Origin: Glutamicibacter sp. PS
GTDB lineage: Bacteria > Actinomycetota > Actinomycetes > Actinomycetales > Micrococcaceae
Direction: 5' to 3'
Assembly: GCA_031317595.1 (NCBI GenBank)
Contig: JANCMB010000001.1
Coordinates: 992,001 to 1,056,000 of the forward strand
DNA length: 64,000 bases
Shown here: positions 8,092-16,588 of the stretch, one piece after another
How the letters are laid out: each line of letters starts with the position of its first letter
How positions within the stretch are numbered: the stretch's first letter is position 1
Notes under the pieces: model-generated
What the model was told of the DNA's origin: nothing
Seen by the model: the letters and a program-made list of their open reading frames with translations, nothing else
Databases searched by the model: none
Made by a program: the position numbers and the translations under genes

Positions 8092-9768
8092 TTAGCTCTC
8101 GAGCGACTCAGACTTCTTGTCGCCCTCGACCTCGTGGTGGCCGTGTGCCGCGTGAGCGGCTTCCAGCTCGGACGGGGTCACCGGGGCAACACGATCCTCG
8201 AAGAAGAACTTCGAGATCTTCGCGCGACGCTTCTCCTTGCGGGAGATGTGTCCGGCTGCATCTGGTTCTGCCGGGATGTACTGACGATCGTTGAAGTTCG
8301 TCAGTACGTAACGGCGGTACACGTCGACCTGCTCGTGCTTCTCCGAGAAGCCGCCCTCCGGCGACATCTCGATGATGCCAGCCTCGCGGCCGTGCAACAC
8401 GATCTCGCGGTCCTTGCGCTGCAGCGACAGGCAAATACGGCGGGTCAGGAAGAACGCAACCACTGGGCCGAGGAAGAACAGCGTACGCAACCAGTAGGTG
8501 ACATCGTTCAGCGACACATGGAAGTGGGTCGCGATCAAGTCGGAGGATGCGGCAGCCCACATGACCGAGTAGAACACCACACCGGCAACGCCAACGGCGG
8601 TGCGGAACGGGGCGTTACGCGGACGATCCAGCAGGTGGTGTTCGCGGTTGTCCTTGGTAACCCAACGCTCGATCCACGGCCAAGCAAACATCACTGCGAA
8701 CAAGGCACCGGCAGGAACCAGCGCGGGGAGTAGCACGTTCAGGATCAGGGTGTTGTCACCCCACGGGAACGGAATAACCCATTCGAAGCTGAAGTTACCC
8801 AAGACACCTGGCATCAAACGCAGGGCGCCATCGACGAAGCCGATGTACCAGTCAGGCTGGGTACCGGCCGACACCGGCGACGGGTCATAAGGACCGTAGT
8901 TCCACACTGGGTTGATCTGGAACAGGCCGGAGATCAGCGCGATGATGCCGAAGACGATGAAGAAGAAGCCACCGGCCTTCGCTGCGTACACCGGACCAAC
9001 CGGGAAACCGACAACGTTGTTGTTGGTGCGACCCGGGCCGGGGTACTGGGTGTGCTTGTGCACGACAACCATGAACAAGTGGATGGCAACCATCAGCAGG
9101 ATCATGGCCGGAACGATCATGATGTGCAGCGAGTAGAGACGTGGAATCACGTGCTCTCCCGGGAACTCCCCACCGAAGAAGAACATCGACAGGTAGGTAC
9201 CAGCGATCGGCAGGGCCTTCATAACGCCATCGATAATACGCAGACCGTTACCGGAAAGCAGATCATCGGGCAGCGAGTAACCGGTGAAGCCGGCAGCCAG
9301 ACCCAGGATGAGCAGGACGCCACCGACGATCCAGTTCAGTTCGCGCGGGCGGCGGAAGGCGCCGGTGAAGAAGACACGCAGCATGTGGACGGACACCGAT
9401 GCGACGAACAGCAGCGCCGACCAGTGGTGGACCTGGCGCATGAACAAACCACCGCGAACATCAAAGGAGATGTCCAGGGTCGAAGCCATGGCGGTGGACA
9501 TGCCTACGCCCTTCAACGGCACGTAGCTACCGTTGTAGGTGACGTGAGCCATCGAAGGATCGAAGAAGAAGGTCAGGAAGGTGCCCGAGAGCAGTAGCAG
9601 TACGAAGGTGTACAGCGCCACTTCACCAAACATGAAGGACCAGTGATCCGGGAAGATCTTCCGGCCGAATTCCTTGACCATCGCGGACCCGCCAACGCGG
9701 GAATCCACGAAATCGGCAATGCGACCGGTCTTGGTTGCTGCCGTGTACTCAGTGGTATTTGCGGCCAT
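8092..9768 (-). CDS. qcrB: Cytochrome bc1 complex cytochrome b subunit
   Basis: This subunit oxidises menaquinol and holds hemes bL and bH. The protein has 558 residues, long for cytochrome b because of the C-terminal extension usual in Actinobacteria. Heme ligand candidates are His114/115 and His128 in the second helix (RQVHHW, VSVHML) and His215 and His230 in the fourth (YSLHIM, VAIHLF). The quinol-site loop reads PDWY in place of the PEWY of mitochondria. The C-terminus is charged and cytosolic (KRRAKISKFFFEDRVAP). The ATG follows the qcrA stop by two bases. The product works in a supercomplex with the aa3 oxidase. Confidence 0.96.
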   Translation of the reverse strand: MAANTTEYTAATKTGRIADFVDSRVGGSAMVKEFGRKIFPDHWSFMFGEVALYTFVLLLLSGTFLTFFFDPSMAHVTYNGSYVPLKGVGMSTAMASTLDISFDVRGGLFMRQVHHWSALLFVASVSVHMLRVFFTGAFRRPRELNWIVGGVLLILGLAAGFTGYSLPDDLLSGNGLRIIDGVMKALPIAGTYLSMFFFGGEFPGEHVIPRLYSLHIMIVPAMILLMVAIHLFMVVVHKHTQYPGPGRTNNNVVGFPVGPVYAAKAGGFFFIVFGIIALISGLFQINPVWNYGPYDPSPVSAGTQPDWYIGFVDGALRLMPGVLGNFSFEWVIPFPWGDNTLILNVLLPALVPAGALFAVMFAWPWIERWVTKDNREHHLLDRPRNAPFRTAVGVAGVVFYSVMWAAASSDLIATHFHVSLNDVTYWLRTLFFLGPVVAFFLTRRICLSLQRKDREIVLHGREAGIIEMSPEGGFSEKHEQVDVYRRYVLTNFNDRQYIPAEPDAAGHISRKEKRRAKISKFFFEDRVAPVTPSELEAAHAAHGHHEVEGDKKSESLES

Positions 9769-9770
9769 GA

Positions 9771-10820
9771 TTAACCACGCTCCCAGTAGCTCGGGCCAAC
9801 CGGCTCATGGAAGTCGCTCTTGGCTACCAGGTAGCCCTCGGCGTCAACCTCGATCGGCAACTGCGGAAGTGCGTGACCTGCCGGACCGAAGACAACCTTG
9901 CACTCGTTGGCGAGGTCGAAGGTCGACTGGTGGCACGGGCACAGCAGGTGGTGGGTGTGCTGCTCGTACAGTGCAATCGGGCAACCCACGTGAGTGCAAA
10001 TCTTGGAGTAAGCGACGATACCGTCGACGTTCCAGTCTTCGCGGCCGGGGGAGACGTTCATCTCCTTCGGGTCCATGCGCATCAACAGAACGACGGCCTT
10101 AGCCTTTTCGTTCAGTGGCTGCTCGGCTTCGTTCAGACCCTCAGGAATAACGTGGAAGGCCGAACCGATCTGAACATCTGCGGCCTTGATCGGGGTTCCC
10201 GATGGGTCGCGAGTCAGACGCACGCCGGTGTCCCACATGGTGTGACGCAGGCTGTCGATCATCTCGCTAGCGGTGTTACCGGTGCGGTCAAGATCGCGGA
10301 ACATGAAGATCGCCGGAATGGGAGCCAATGCAATGGCGCCGATCAGGGTGTTGCGGATCAGCGGACGGCGCTTGATGCCCGACTCATCGAGAACGGTGTC
10401 GATGATCTCCTGAGCATCCTTGCGGTCTGCTTCCGGACGGATTTCGTGACGCTCTTCCACCAGCTCATGATCCGGCATCAGCGTCTTAGCCCAGTGCACA
10501 ATGCCGATACCGATGCCGAGCATGGCAAAGGCGGTACCGAGACCCAACGCGGCGTTCTGCACACGCAACTCGGCGAAGCTCATATCGCCCAGCTGACCCA
10601 GCACAAAGTAGGCAACGAAGAAGAACAGCGTGCCGATGATGGAGATGGTAAATAGCAGCGCTACCTGGCGCTCGTGTCGCTTGGCTGCGCGCGGATCGCG
10701 ATCTGCGAGACGCGGACGGTGTGGGGGTAGGCCCGGATCCGGGAAACGGTCCTGAGCCACATCGTCAGCCTTAGCAACGGTGCCCGAGTCTTCGGGACTG
10801 CCGTGACTATGGTCGCCCAT
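9771..10820 (-). CDS. qcrA: Cytochrome bc1 complex Rieske iron-sulfur subunit
   Basis: This subunit moves electrons from menaquinol to the cytochrome cc subunit. The 349-residue protein has the actinobacterial layout of three N-terminal membrane helices (about 53-75, 89-110 and 156-174) before the periplasmic Rieske domain. The 2Fe-2S ligands are Cys275, His277, Cys294 and His297, with Cys280 and Cys296 placed to form the stabilising disulfide. The acidic and basic N-terminus (MGDHSHGSPED) is cytosolic. It is the third gene of ctaE-qcrC-qcrA-qcrB. Confidence 0.96.
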   Translation of the reverse strand: MGDHSHGSPEDSGTVAKADDVAQDRFPDPGLPPHRPRLADRDPRAAKRHERQVALLFTISIIGTLFFFVAYFVLGQLGDMSFAELRVQNAALGLGTAFAMLGIGIGIVHWAKTLMPDHELVEERHEIRPEADRKDAQEIIDTVLDESGIKRRPLIRNTLIGAIALAPIPAIFMFRDLDRTGNTASEMIDSLRHTMWDTGVRLTRDPSGTPIKAADVQIGSAFHVIPEGLNEAEQPLNEKAKAVVLLMRMDPKEMNVSPGREDWNVDGIVAYSKICTHVGCPIALYEQHTHHLLCPCHQSTFDLANECKVVFGPAGHALPQLPIEVDAEGYLVAKSDFHEPVGPSYWERG

Positions 10821-10890
10821 GTTTCTCTCTCATCCTTCTCTTAGGAATTTTCGTACGTAGTGATGTCGCGGCTCTAATACCGCGGGCGCC

Positions 10891-11685
10891 TTAGGAAGGA
10901 CGCGAGGTCAGCCAGATGGTGAAGGCGATAACGATTCCCAGACCAGCGGTCCAGATAAACAGACCCTCAGCCACAGGACCCAACGAACCCAATGCGGCAC
11001 CACCGGCAGAACCATTAGCTTCAATGGTCTTCAGGAAGGTGATCACGTCACGCTTCTCGGTCGGGGTGATGTTCGAGTCGTTGAACACCGGCATGTTCTG
11101 CGGGCCGGTCGCCATGGCTTCGTAAATGTGCTTCTCTTCGACACCAGTTAGCGTTGGTGCGAACTTACCGCGGGTCAACGCACCACCGGCAGCGGCAGCG
11201 TTGTGGCACATGGCGCAGTTCACGCGGAAGACGGTGCCACCATGTGCAGCGTCGCCCTCGGAAGTGTCGAGGTACTGCTCGTCGGGGATGGCCGGGCCGG
11301 CTCCGAGGCTAGCTACATAGGCAGCCAACTGGGAGATCTGCTCGTCGTCGAACTGGACCGGCTTGACCTGAGCCTGTGGGCCCTGCATCTGCATCGGCAT
11401 ACGGCCGGTGCCGACCTGGAAGTCAACGGCTGCGGCGCCAACGCCGATCAGCGACGGACCATCGTTGGTCCCTTCGGCGTTCTTGCCGTGGCAAGTGGCA
11501 CAGTTGGCAACGAAGAGCTTGCCGCCTTCCTCAATATCGCTCTGCGAAGCGGTGCTAGTTTCCGCCGCCTTCGCTTCCTGGATATTTCCCGCTGCGGTGT
11601 AGAGACTGCCGGTGATAAGCAATCCGAACAACAGCAGAGCCACAGCGGCGAGCGGGTGGCGGCGCTTTTTGGAAAGAGCCTTCAC
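10891..11685 (-). CDS. qcrC: Cytochrome bc1 complex diheme cytochrome c subunit
   Basis: In Actinobacteria this membrane-anchored cytochrome cc replaces both cytochrome c1 and soluble cytochrome c and feeds CuA directly. The preferred GTG at 11685 follows GAGGA at a good distance; a GTG five codons upstream (11700) is the alternative. The 264-residue product has an N-terminal helix (about 11-32), heme motifs CATCH (Cys62, Cys65, His66) and CAMCH (Cys157, Cys160, His161), candidate axial methionines in GRMPM and NMPVF, and a C-terminal anchor at about 241-260. Confidence 0.96.
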   Translation of the reverse strand: MKALSKKRRHPLAAVALLLFGLLITGSLYTAAGNIQEAKAAETSTASQSDIEEGGKLFVANCATCHGKNAEGTNDGPSLIGVGAAAVDFQVGTGRMPMQMQGPQAQVKPVQFDDEQISQLAAYVASLGAGPAIPDEQYLDTSEGDAAHGGTVFRVNCAMCHNAAAAGGALTRGKFAPTLTGVEEKHIYEAMATGPQNMPVFNDSNITPTEKRDVITFLKTIEANGSAGGAALGSLGPVAEGLFIWTAGLGIVIAFTIWLTSRPS

Positions 11686-11758
11686 TTGCTGGTTCCTCAC
11701 TTTGTCTTGGTGTGGTGTTGCCCTACTTCTATGGAGGCAACCGATGAATATTTGTTGC

Positions 11759-12397
11759 CTACTTCAAGAAGTAGATGATCACGAACAGCGCGATCCACAC
11801 GACGTCAACGAAGTGCCAGTAGTAGGACACAACGATGCCGCCGGTTGCCTCGAAGTGACCGAACTTCTTGGCGAGCATGGCACGGCCAATGATCAGCAAG
11901 AAGGCGATAAGGCCACCGAGCACGTGCATGCCGTGGAAGCCGGTGGTCATGTAGAAGGCAGAACCGTAGGAGTTCGAGTTCAGAGCAATACCGTGGTGAA
12001 CCAGTTCGGTGTATTCATAGGCCTGCACGGCAACAAAGATCGCGCCAAGGATGAAGGTGAGAATGAACCATTCGATCATTCCCCATTCCTTAACGTTGAA
12101 GACGCCGCCACTACGGCGGGCCTTGAACTCTTCGGCGCGGAAAACGCCAAGCTGGCAGCTGAAGGAGCTGGACACCAAGATGATGGTGTTGATCAGCGCG
12201 AACGGTACGTTCAACTTCGCGGTTTCAGTCGCCCACATTTCTGGGGCGGCCGCACGAAGGCTGAAATACATGGCAAAAAGCGCGGCGAAGAACATGAGCT
12301 CGCTCGAGAGCCATACCATCGTTCCCACCGACACCATGTTTGGGCGGTTCGGCGCATGGTGCGCCGTCGTATTTGGGGCATGAGTCGCAGTTGTCAC
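11759..12397 (-). CDS. ctaE: Cytochrome c oxidase subunit III
   Basis: A 212-residue membrane subunit with five hydrophobic helices. It stabilises subunit I and lines the oxygen path. Family segments include [31 protein letters not shown] and the closing [21 protein letters not shown]. It opens the ctaE-qcrC-qcrA-qcrB operon, the standard actinobacterial order that joins oxidase and bc1 genes. The GTG start has no ribosome site but lies six bases after a CATAAT hexamer, suggesting a leaderless transcript. It is divergent from trpD. Confidence 0.95.
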   Translation of the reverse strand: MTTATHAPNTTAHHAPNRPNMVSVGTMVWLSSELMFFAALFAMYFSLRAAAPEMWATETAKLNVPFALINTIILVSSSFSCQLGVFRAEEFKARRSGGVFNVKEWGMIEWFILTFILGAIFVAVQAYEYTELVHHGIALNSNSYGSAFYMTTGFHGMHVLGGLIAFLLIIGRAMLAKKFGHFEATGGIVVSYYWHFVDVVWIALFVIIYFLK

Positions 12398-12403
12398 ACT
12401 GAC

Positions 12404-12434
12404 ATTATGTCTCTAAACGGCCTACATATACCAA
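12404..12434 (-). promoter_or_regulatory. Candidate leaderless promoter of ctaE
   Basis: On the minus strand TTGGTA (12434-12429) and CATAAT (12409-12404) are separated by 19 bases, and the GTG start codon at 12397 would be base +1. The hexamer sits in the palindrome GACATAATGTC (12411-12401), which could also bind a regulator. The long spacer makes the -35 box uncertain. Confidence 0.45.
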
Positions 12435-12683
12435 TGCAAAACCGGCGTGACAGAGGTTTTCTACGCCACATAGAGCCCAGAGCCGCGGAAACACGGGGAA
12501 GTTGGCTCGAAAGTCTTTCTACAATTCGTAGAGCGGCTTACGGCGCGTCATACTCCCACACCACTTAGGCAACGAATTTGTTACCTATTTTCGGGTGTTT
12601 TCGGGTGACCTGCGCCCTAGATTTTTCCTTCGTGACACGCAATGAAGTGGAAGCGTTGCCCATGCCCTCGATACGCTTACAAG

Positions 12684-13748
12684 GTGTCAACGACAGCTCA
12701 AAATGAAAAGTTCCCAACCTGGCCAAATCTTTTGTCGGCCGTGATTTCCGGCCGGGATCTCACGCGCACGGAGGCCGCTTGGGCAATGGGCCAAATCATG
12801 ACCGGACAAGCCAGCGATGTACAGATCGCAGGACTACTGGTCGGACTGCGCTCCAAGGGCGAGACGGTTGATGAATTGACCGGTTTAGTCGACTCCATGG
12901 TCGAGAACGCAAGACCCTTGTACATCGAAGAACAAACTCTAGACATTGTAGGCACCGGTGGCGACCGACAGAACACCGTGAATATTTCGACGATGTCCAC
13001 GCTAGTCTGCGCCGGAGCCGGCATCAAGATCGTTAAACACGGCAATCGAGCATCCTCCTCGTCTTCCGGGTCCGCTGATGTCCTCGAAGCGCTCAATGTA
13101 CGACTCGATGTACCCGTCGATCGGCTTTCGGAAGTATTTGACGAAGTGGGCATCGCCTTTTGCTTCGCGAACGTTTTCCATCCCTCGATGCGGCACGTTG
13201 CCGGCGCCCGCAGGGAACTGCGAGTTCCGACCGCCTTTAACTTCATGGGACCACTGACAAATCCCGCTCTTCCCAACGCCTCAGCCATCGGCTGCTCCGA
13301 CCTGCGCATGGCGCCAATCATGGCCGGCGTTCTGGCCCAGCGCGGTGTGCGTGGTCTTGTATTTCGGGGTGACGACGGCCTTGATGAAATGACGACCACA
13401 GCGGCCAACCGTGTCTGGGAAGTGCGAAACGGGAAGATCGAAGAATTCACCTTCGATGCGCGTGACATTGGTCTTGAACGGGCAACGCTCGATGACTTGC
13501 GCGGGGGAGAAGCCGCAGCAAACGCCCAAGTAGTTCGGGATATCGTTCAGGGTGCCCACGGTCCGGTCCGCGACGCAGTACTGCTGAACTCCGCCGCCGG
13601 CATCGTCGCGTTTGAAAATTCCGCGGACCAGCCTTTCCGGCAACGAATGGAATCGGCCCTGAAGCGCGCGGCACATTCAATCGACTCCGGCGCTGCAGGC
13701 GAAACGCTACAACGGTGGGCGAACAGCACCACACGAATCGTCGGATAG
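12684..13748 (+). CDS. trpD: Anthranilate phosphoribosyltransferase
   Basis: This enzyme transfers phosphoribose from PRPP to anthranilate, the second step of tryptophan synthesis. Visible motifs are the PRPP-binding [39 protein letters not shown] and [20 protein letters not shown], all in the expected order. The start is uncertain: the GTG at 12684 gives 354 residues, near the family norm, while an ATG at 12642 would add 14 residues without family character. No other trp genes are adjacent. Solitary trpD beside ctaE-qcrCAB is the arrangement seen in many Actinobacteria. Confidence 0.94.
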   Translation: MSTTAQNEKFPTWPNLLSAVISGRDLTRTEAAWAMGQIMTGQASDVQIAGLLVGLRSKGETVDELTGLVDSMVENARPLYIEEQTLDIVGTGGDRQNTVNISTMSTLVCAGAGIKIVKHGNRASSSSSGSADVLEALNVRLDVPVDRLSEVFDEVGIAFCFANVFHPSMRHVAGARRELRVPTAFNFMGPLTNPALPNASAIGCSDLRMAPIMAGVLAQRGVRGLVFRGDDGLDEMTTTAANRVWEVRNGKIEEFTFDARDIGLERATLDDLRGGEAAANAQVVRDIVQGAHGPVRDAVLLNSAAGIVAFENSADQPFRQRMESALKRAAHSIDSGAAGETLQRWANSTTRIVG

Positions 13749-13762
13749 CACGCTGTACACAG

Positions 13763-13804
13763 ACAAAGGGGGCGGAACATCATTTGATGTTCCGCCCCCT
13801 TTGT
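13763..13804 (+). terminator. Bidirectional terminator between trpD and the AsnC-type gene
   Basis: A long perfect stem, ACAAAGGGGGCGGAACATCA...TGATGTTCCGCCCCCTTTGT with a two-base loop, lies between the two convergent stop codons and serves both genes. Confidence 0.9.
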
Positions 13805-13818
13805 TCTGCGCCGAAAGA

Positions 13819-14100
13819 CTAGTCGTCAAGACCAAGCGAGAAGGCTGCCTCTAGGTCATGAGCTGAATACGCGCGGAAGGCAATATGCGTCTGGGTGCCG
13901 CGAATTCCGGGGATCTTTGAGAGCTTGTTGGCAATAACTTCGGCCAGATCTTCGTGCCGGGTTACGCGCGCCACGGCAATAAGGTCCCAGTCGCCGGCGA
14001 CTGAGTAGACCTCGCTGATCCCCTCAATCTCCGAAATTTGTTGCGCACACTCGGGAATACTGTCGGTGGCGGTCTGGATCATCACGAATGCGGTGACCAC
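13819..14100 (-). CDS. Lrp/AsnC ligand-binding (RAM) domain protein without HTH
   Basis: This 93-residue protein is a lone RAM domain: VTAFVMIQTATDSIPECAQQ, GISEVYSVAGDWDLIAVARV and the final FRAYSAHDLEAAFSLGLDD follow the AsnC C-terminal pattern. No DNA-binding helix-turn-helix is present. The GTG at 14100 is chosen because GGAGG sits eight bases upstream; a TTG at 14115 lies inside that site. Such single-domain proteins probably form ring oligomers that bind small ligands and may modulate full-length Lrp partners; that role is inference. It is conserved next to trpD in related Actinobacteria. Confidence 0.85.
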   Translation of the reverse strand: MVTAFVMIQTATDSIPECAQQISEIEGISEVYSVAGDWDLIAVARVTRHEDLAEVIANKLSKIPGIRGTQTHIAFRAYSAHDLEAAFSLGLDD

Positions 14101-14206
14101 TATGGGTACCTCCAAGGTCTGTCTTCGGGCAATTTTCCTTTGATCACGAGTCTAGTCCAGCGGATTGGCGTACAGAAAGCACAAATCTCTAAGTGCGTAG
14201 CACGCG

Positions 14207-14240
14207 ATACAATGCCACAACCTTGTATTGACGAATACAA
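14207..14240. promoter_or_regulatory. Inverted-repeat operator candidate upstream of the SatD-like gene
   Basis: TTGTATT, four bases, AATACAA (14223-14240) is a perfect 7-bp inverted repeat. A third half-site, ATACAA, lies at 14207-14212. The repeat covers the proposed -35 box and part of the spacer, an arrangement suited to repression. Confidence 0.5.
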
Positions 14241-14251
14241 AGTTATATCTT
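14223..14251 (+). promoter_or_regulatory. Candidate leaderless promoter of the SatD-like gene
   Basis: TTGTAT (14223-14228), a 17-base spacer and TATCTT (14246-14251) are followed by six bases and the ATG at 14258. No ribosome site precedes this ATG, so transcription probably starts at the A of the start codon. Confidence 0.5.
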
Positions 14252-14257
14252 TGTTCT

Positions 14258-14854
14258 ATGATTGTCTTGACTATCGACCAGCGTCACTCCCGTAGCTCGG
14301 AAGATAAGGTTGCCGAGTTAATAGATCGCGCTAACTCTACGGTGTCACACATTCGGCCCTTTCAGCGGACCGCCGGCGATGAAGTTCAGGCCGTGCTCGA
14401 CAATTCACTTGAGGCAGTACGTCTTGCCGTCATGCTTGCAGCATCCGGGGACTGGAGCGTAGGGCTAGGATATGGCTCAGTTGAAGAACCGCTACCCAGC
14501 GAAACTCGTGCCGGGCGTGGTCTTGCCTTTGAGTACGCGCGAGATGCTGTGGAACGCGCCAAGCATTCCTCTGGGCACCTCGCCGTCGCAGGGGAAACGG
14601 GGGAGTCGGAGCGACTCGAAGCCGAACTTCAGCTACTGTCGAATATCGTCGCTAAACGCCGCTCCACAGCATGGGAGGCGGGTACCTTGCTGGACCAGGG
14701 CTACACCCAGGCCGAAGCGGCCGAGAAACTGGGTATCAGCCAACAGGCCGTGTCTTCTCGCGTCGCGGCAGCCCTGTGGTTCGAATGTCAACGCCTTATG
14801 GAGCACGCAGCCACAGCACTGGACGAAGAACTTAAGAAGCTGGAAAAGGAATAG
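14258..14854 (+). CDS. SatD-like protein with C-terminal helix-turn-helix
   Basis: The 198-residue protein opens MIVLTIDQRHSRSS, then RTAGDEVQAVL (about 38-47), WSVGLGYGSVEEPLP (about 66-80) and GRGLAFEYARDAVERAK (about 86-102). These match the layout of SatD proteins (GDEFQ, G-x-G-x-G, AR-rich helix), a fold reminiscent of cyclase/GGDEF palm domains; the last point is inference. Residues about 148-172 (TQAEAAEKLGISQQAVSSRV) form a helix-turn-helix. The function of SatD is poorly defined. It is followed after three bases by a membrane protein gene, and the start region carries an inverted repeat, so autoregulation is plausible. An in-frame start at 14228 overlaps the repeat and is unlikely. 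Confidence 0.7.
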   Translation: MIVLTIDQRHSRSSEDKVAELIDRANSTVSHIRPFQRTAGDEVQAVLDNSLEAVRLAVMLAASGDWSVGLGYGSVEEPLPSETRAGRGLAFEYARDAVERAKHSSGHLAVAGETGESERLEAELQLLSNIVAKRRSTAWEAGTLLDQGYTQAEAAEKLGISQQAVSSRVAAALWFECQRLMEHAATALDEELKKLEKE

Positions 14855-14857
14855 GAA

Positions 14858-15415
14858 ATGCTCGTTCTGTCGTTCATCGCACTCGTTCTAGGCACAGCCG
14901 CTGGCGGCGGGGCCTTCGCCCTTGAGGCTCCAAAGCGCCTGCGCCTCAAGAGACTTCTTACGGTGCTTGCTTTGGTTCTAGGTGCACTCAGCGGCATCTT
15001 CGCAATTATCGGAGGCTCGACCTCGGGGGAGCAGGACCAGTCGTGGATGCCAGCTCCGTGGATTATAGGTATGACGGGGCTCTATGGTGCTTTATGCGGT
15101 GGGCCGTTCACCGAAGCCGTTTTTGCTCGCGCACGTACCGAACATGCCGGCGAAACTGACAGAGATCCATCGCCATTGAAGGGAGGACTCTGGATTGGCC
15201 TTCTAGAACGGACGGCCATCATCGTTTCCCTGTGGGCAGGCTGGCCCGAAGGCATCGCGGTCGTCATGGCCATCAAGGGACTCGGACGTTTCGCTGAACT
15301 GAAGGACACTGTCGCCGCCGAGCAATTTATCCTAGGTACTTTTTCAAGCGGACTCACCGCACTTGCCGGTTACGGGCTAGGCATTACCCTGCTTGGTCAG
15401 CCGCTTGTGCAGTAA
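14858..15415 (+). CDS. Integral membrane protein paired with the SatD-like gene
   Basis: A 185-residue protein with about five hydrophobic segments (near 2-22, 33-52, 66-88, 115-140 and 157-183). The C-terminal third has GLWIGLLERTAII, AIKGLGRFAEL and AEQFILGTFSSGL, which resembles the end of DUF3307 proteins, known genomic partners of SatD. The N-terminal half does not look like DUF3307. The start codon lies three bases after the SatD-like stop and AGGAA is present, so the two are co-transcribed. Its last 39 bases overlap the 3' end of the convergent DUF3054 gene. Function unknown. Confidence 0.72.
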   Translation: MLVLSFIALVLGTAAGGGAFALEAPKRLRLKRLLTVLALVLGALSGIFAIIGGSTSGEQDQSWMPAPWIIGMTGLYGALCGGPFTEAVFARARTEHAGETDRDPSPLKGGLWIGLLERTAIIVSLWAGWPEGIAVVMAIKGLGRFAELKDTVAAEQFILGTFSSGLTALAGYGLGITLLGQPLVQ

Positions 15416-15772
15416 TTTGGTCAGCACACGGCGACCGAGCAAGAACACGCCGAGCACAATGGTGGCAACGATAATAAAAGGAAGCGCTGCCGTGTTTCCG
15501 AATAGCAGACGCAAGGCAATACCGAAGGCAACCGTACCGACCCAGACGAGTACGCCGGCGGGCCAGATCTTGTTGATGCTGAGCCATGGACGTGAAAGCA
15601 ACGCCATAACTAGGTAAGCCAAGAGGAATGGGGCAGCAGTCCCTAGAATTCCAGCGAGGGATAGTCCATGTTCATGTTCGCGTCGGCCGAGCGCCGCAAA
15701 CAGAATAATGAGCACTAGGTCAATAACGAGGTAGGTAATCCAACGCGCGGGCTTCTCAGACATACTCTCCAT
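15377..15772 (-). CDS. DUF3054 family membrane protein
   Basis: A 131-residue protein with four hydrophobic segments (about 10-28, 40-60, 68-88 and 95-115). The features VIDLVLIILFAALGRREHEHG at the start and W-P-A-G-V-L-V-W in the third helix fit DUF3054, an actinobacterial and haloarchaeal family of unknown function. ATG codons at 15772 and 15763 are both possible starts. It is convergent with the SatD-partner gene and overlaps its 3' end. Confidence 0.8.
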   Translation of the reverse strand: MESMSEKPARWITYLVIDLVLIILFAALGRREHEHGLSLAGILGTAAPFLLAYLVMALLSRPWLSINKIWPAGVLVWVGTVAFGIALRLLFGNTAALPFIIVATIVLGVFLLGRRVLTKLLHKRLTKQGNA

Positions 15773-16201
15773 CGTAGTTCACCGCGAGCCAGAGAGTTCT
15801 TGAATCGATGGTCTCGCGATCATCCGAGAGACCAACACCAGACTTCGAGCACGCTGCCGTCGACGGAGGAGGTCATCCAGAGCTACATGAGCATCCAATT
15901 GTGCCTGACAAACCAGGCTCAACTAGAGGACTGAATCTCCGATTTAACGGGCGAATAGAAAACTGATACAGAGCCCGAACCTGCTGTACAACTCCACCTG
16001 CAATCAGTCCATGCACGAGGGCCAACGACGGCCGTACTTGCCCCCTGCCTTTCGGTCTAATAACCAATAGCCACGTACGTCATGGGGGAGTAGTGGACGC
16101 CAAACCTCACGATCACACACTGCACAAATAACCACGTAGTGAGCTGGATTGGGCCCATTCCAACGCCTTTGCGGGATGAGCTCTTTGATAAGTAGACGAG
16201 A
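15773..16201. other. Gene-poor region of about 430 bases
   Basis: No reading frame with a ribosome site or a recognisable family is present on either strand. A 64-codon minus-strand frame at 15873-16067 is unconvincing. The stretch may be decayed coding DNA, but no parent gene can be named. Confidence 0.5.
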
Positions 16202-16588
16202 TTATCCCTTCGAGCCGTGCTTAAGCAGCTCCCACAGACGATCACGTTTGCTTCCTGTAATCGGAATCGCAGTAAACTTGGTATCCTCGAACGAACCGGG
16301 TTCGCTGGTAAGAAAATAACCGGCCAATAGTTCTTCAACGGCGTACCACTCGGGGCCGTAGTCTTCTTCAAGATAGCCATCATCACCGTCCAACCAGTGC
16401 ACTTGTGACCACATCTGCTCTTGTTTTTCGTTCAAGAATGGGAATGTCCGCATTATGCCAACCGACGTGGTCAACCAGCCCCGAGCCCTGCCGTCAAGTG
16501 ATAGCTCCCACACCGCATCACGGGAAACGTCCAGTCGCGGATCCCGCGGCCAGTCGGTTTCGTCAAACCAACTCTTGAGCCATCGCAT
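16202..16588 (-). CDS. Hypothetical protein, unknown family
   Basis: A 128-residue acidic protein rich in Trp and Asp (MRWLKSWFDETDW, WSQVHWLDGDDGYLEEDYGPEWYAVEEL). No signal peptide, membrane segment or known motif is visible, so it is probably cytosolic. A frame of this length with a continuous aromatic-rich protein-like composition is unlikely by chance. It is flanked on both sides by gene-poor DNA, suggesting accessory status. An antitoxin- or immunity-like role would be a guess only. Confidence 0.6.
   Translation of the reverse strand: MRWLKSWFDETDWPRDPRLDVSRDAVWELSLDGRARGWLTTSVGIMRTFPFLNEKQEQMWSQVHWLDGDDGYLEEDYGPEWYAVEELLAGYFLTSEPGSFEDTKFTAIPITGSKRDRLWELLKHGSKG

Noticed and set aside
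15873-16067. Possible 64-residue protein on the minus strand
   Set aside because: No ribosome site, no hydrophobic or domain pattern, and no neighbour link.
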